From contig JAVBLS010000043.1 of the NCBI GenBank assembly GCA_031553235.1, positions 7,318 to 71,317 on the forward strand: DNA of 64,000 nucleotides. The letters run 5' to 3'. The translations under genes were made by a program, and so were the position numbers. The notes under the pieces are model-generated. The model worked only from the letters and a program-made list of their open reading frames with translations, had not been told where the DNA came from and ran no database searches. Position 1 is the first letter of the stretch; every line of letters starts with the position of its first letter. This DNA comes from Frigididesulfovibrio sp031553235. GTDB lineage: Bacteria > Desulfobacterota > Desulfovibrionia > Desulfovibrionales > Desulfovibrionaceae. Below, piece by piece: positions 62,144 through 64,000 of this stretch.

Positions 62144-64000
62144 TTAAGCGTCGGGAATGATCTGATAGTAGGGCTTTTTGAAGATTTTGGTCTCGCCCTT
62201 CACCGGATCATGCTTGGAGTTGACGAAGCACTTCCACTTGGAGTCGTCCAGGCCCATGAAGTCGGCTCTGTAGTAGAAGCCGGGGTAGCGGGACTCTTGA
62301 CGGAACTGAATGTGCTGCATGTGCAGGCGCACGGTCCACAGACGGTGGTAGTTTTCCCAGCAGCGCAGCAGCTCGTGCAGGTCACGGGCGGCCAGCTTCA
62401 GGGAGTCTTCTTCAAGCATCTTCAGAAGATGGAAGCCGGTCTGCAGGGCAGCGTCGGAAGTGGTGTAATAGGTGCTGATCCCCCCGCCGTATTCGTCGGT
62501 GGCCTTGATCAGGCGCATCATGAAGTTTTTCGGCGAGATGTAGTTGGGGTTGACCACCGGGTCGGTGGAGGCGGCTTTGCCTTCCAGGAAGTTGTAGTAC
62601 GGGCGGTAGATCAGCTTGACCAGGTCGGCGGAGCTTTCTTTGATCGCCGGCTTGAAGTCTTTGTGATCCACGCACCAGCGGACCATCTGCTTGCCCACGA
62701 TGCGGCCTTCGGCGTGCGAACCGGAGGAGAACTTGTGACCGGAGGCGCCCACGCCGTCGGCGCAGGTGAACAGGCCGTTGACCGTAGTCATGCGGTTGTA
62801 AATCTTGCCGTTGTCGGCCTTGATCTTGTAGTCTTCAGGCACCCAGGGCTCGTCCGGACCGGAAACCCAGATGCCGCAACAGCCGGAGTGGGAACCGAGC
62901 AGGTAGGGTTCGGTGGGCATGATTTCGGAACCGGTTTCTTCCGGCTGAATGTTCATGGCGGCCCACAGGTTCGCCTGGCCCACGCACATGTCGAGGAAGT
63001 CTTCCCACGCTTCGGACTCAAGGTGCTTCTGCTGGGCTGCGTTCAGGTTGGCGAATGTGGTCTGCAGGGCGGTTTTGGTGTCCATGTAGATGGGGCCGCG
63101 GCCTTCGCGCATTTCGCGCAGCATCATGTGGTTGCGCAGACAGGTGGGAATGACGTGGCCCTTGGCGTAGCCGCGGTCTTCATAGGGCTTGAGCATGGCG
63201 CGGTTGGTTTCGCAGTAGTCTTCACCCTTGAAGTTGGTGGCTTTCGCCTTGAAGAGCAGGAACCATGCGCCCACCGGGCCGTAACCGTCTTTGAAGCGGG
63301 CGGGCACGAAGCGGTTTTCCATCATGGTCATTTCCGCGCCTACCTGAGCGCACATGGTGTAGGTGGAACCGGCGTTCCACACGGGGTACCACGCGCGGCC
63401 CATGCCTTCGCCGGTGGAGCGGGGCTTGTACACGTTCACCGCGCCGCCGCACGCCACCAGCATGGCGTTGGTTTTGAAGATGTGCACTTCGTTGGCGCGC
63501 AGGTTAAAGCCCACGGCGCCGGCGATGCGGTTTTCCTGGTTGGCGTCGAGAAGAAGCTTCACTATGAAGATACGTTCCATAATGCGGGCTTCGCCAAGAG
63601 CGTTCTTCGCGGCTTCCGCCACGATGCACTTGTACGATTCGCCGTTTATCATTATTTGCCAACGCCCGGAACGCACAGGGTCGTCGCCCTTGCGAAGCGC
63701 CTTGCCCTTTTCCCTGGCCTGGGCGCCGTCCAGGTTATGCCCGTCGGCATCCTTAATCCAGCAGGGCAGGCCCCATTCTTCGAACAGGTGAACGGAATCG
63801 TCCACGTGGCGACCAAGGTCGTAAATAAGGTCTTCGCGCACTATGCCCATAAGGTCGGTACGGACCATGCGCACGTAGTCGTCGGCGGAGTTCTTGCCAA
63901 GGTAGGTATTGATGGCGGAAAGGCCTTGGGCCACCGCGCCGGAACGTTCAAGGGCGGCTTTGTCCACCAGCATTATTTTCAGGTCGGGGGCGTATTTGTC
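62144..64000 (-). CDS. aprA: Adenylylsulfate reductase alpha subunit, 5' end cut by window edge
   Basis: The frame runs to the last base, so the N-terminus is missing; 618 residues are visible of about 660. It is a fumarate-reductase-type flavoprotein: GRWQIMINGESYKCIVAEAAKNALG, AGAVGFNLRANEVHIFKTNAMLVACGGAVNVY (FAD site), GSTYTMCAQVGAEMTMMENRFVPARFKDG, LGSHSGCCGIWVSGPDEPW and FTCADGVGASGHKFSSGSHAEGRIV are typical of AprA. With AprB it reduces APS to sulfite and AMP in the cytoplasm. The gene for AprB should lie beyond the right edge. Confidence 0.98.
   Translation of the reverse strand, partial: DKYAPDLKIMLVDKAALERSGAVAQGLSAINTYLGKNSADDYVRMVRTDLMGIVREDLIYDLGRHVDDSVHLFEEWGLPCWIKDADGHNLDGAQAREKGKALRKGDDPVRSGRWQIMINGESYKCIVAEAAKNALGEARIMERIFIVKLLLDANQENRIAGAVGFNLRANEVHIFKTNAMLVACGGAVNVYKPRSTGEGMGRAWYPVWNAGSTYTMCAQVGAEMTMMENRFVPARFKDGYGPVGAWFLLFKAKATNFKGEDYCETNRAMLKPYEDRGYAKGHVIPTCLRNHMMLREMREGRGPIYMDTKTALQTTFANLNAAQQKHLESEAWEDFLDMCVGQANLWAAMNIQPEETGSEIMPTEPYLLGSHSGCCGIWVSGPDEPWVPEDYKIKADNGKIYNRMTTVNGLFTCADGVGASGHKFSSGSHAEGRIVGKQMVRWCVDHKDFKPAIKESSADLVKLIYRPYYNFLEGKAASTDPVVNPNYISPKNFMMRLIKATDEYGGGISTYYTTSDAALQTGFHLLKMLEEDSLKLAARDLHELLRCWENYHRLWTVRLHMQHIQFRQESRYPGFYYRADFMGLDDSKWKCFVNSKHDPVKGETKIFKKPYYQIIPDA

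Overview
The window is one continuous stretch of a GC-rich sulfate-reducing bacterium. The right edge holds aprA (adenylylsulfate reductase alpha), qmoA, qmoB, qmoC and a QmoD-like gene, in the order known from Desulfovibrio and its relatives. The other genes (hybrid kinases, a REC/HD-GYP regulator, FlgO-type proteins, a recA-alaS pair) fit a member of the Desulfovibrionales; genus and species cannot be named from this alone. Most genes lie on the minus strand.

Layout. 1-1731: an RluA-type pseudouridine synthase (cut by the left edge) and bioB. 1757-6203: a REC/HD-GYP response regulator and a large hybrid kinase whose periplasmic domain carries a c-type heme motif. 6510-10265: recA and alaS. 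10390-11133: remnants of an amino-acid permease and an acetamidase/formamidase, separated by two tandem copies of a 117-bp palindromic repeat. 11160-13453: a cobalt/nickel ECF operon (cbiM, cbiQ, cbiO) that ends in a small CorA-like membrane protein. 13641-16232: a DJ-1/PfpI protein, then two FlgO-family proteins and a small lipoprotein. 16524-21625: a CHASE4 hybrid kinase translationally coupled to nadE. 21796-33295: mainly housekeeping genes (dapB, flavin reductase, thioesterase, miaA, coaD, rsmD, M18 aminopeptidase, acyltransferase, rarA, DinB, rsmE, sugar-binding protein, gcvT). 33480-37634: a 578-residue protein of unknown function, then phoB, pstB and phoU. 37733-41871: an exonuclease, two glycosyltransferases and a lipoprotein. 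42516-43574: a secondary alcohol dehydrogenase behind an AT-rich leader. 44018-45329: an outer-membrane barrel protein and the RNase P RNA gene. 45419-50877: suhB, mreB, a two-GAF protein, a zinc-ribbon protein, gpmI and rsfS. 51622-55934: two periplasmic binding proteins followed by a TorS-like hybrid kinase, with no transporter genes. 56274-64000: the electron-transfer genes of sulfate respiration.

Three themes stand out. First, several families of short palindromic repeats sit at gene ends. Family A has four full 117-bp copies bounded by TA. Family B has two full copies of about 126 bp and one truncated copy. A 153-bp palindrome lies inside the pho cluster, and an A-like element lies behind qmoD. 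Some copies supply a stop or start codon. Second, sensing is dense: three large hybrid kinases, one probably heme-based and feeding c-di-GMP turnover, one probably read out through dedicated binding proteins. Third, the cobalt transporter operon encodes an isolated two-helix CorA tail as its last gene. No tRNA, CRISPR array, transposase or prophage was seen.
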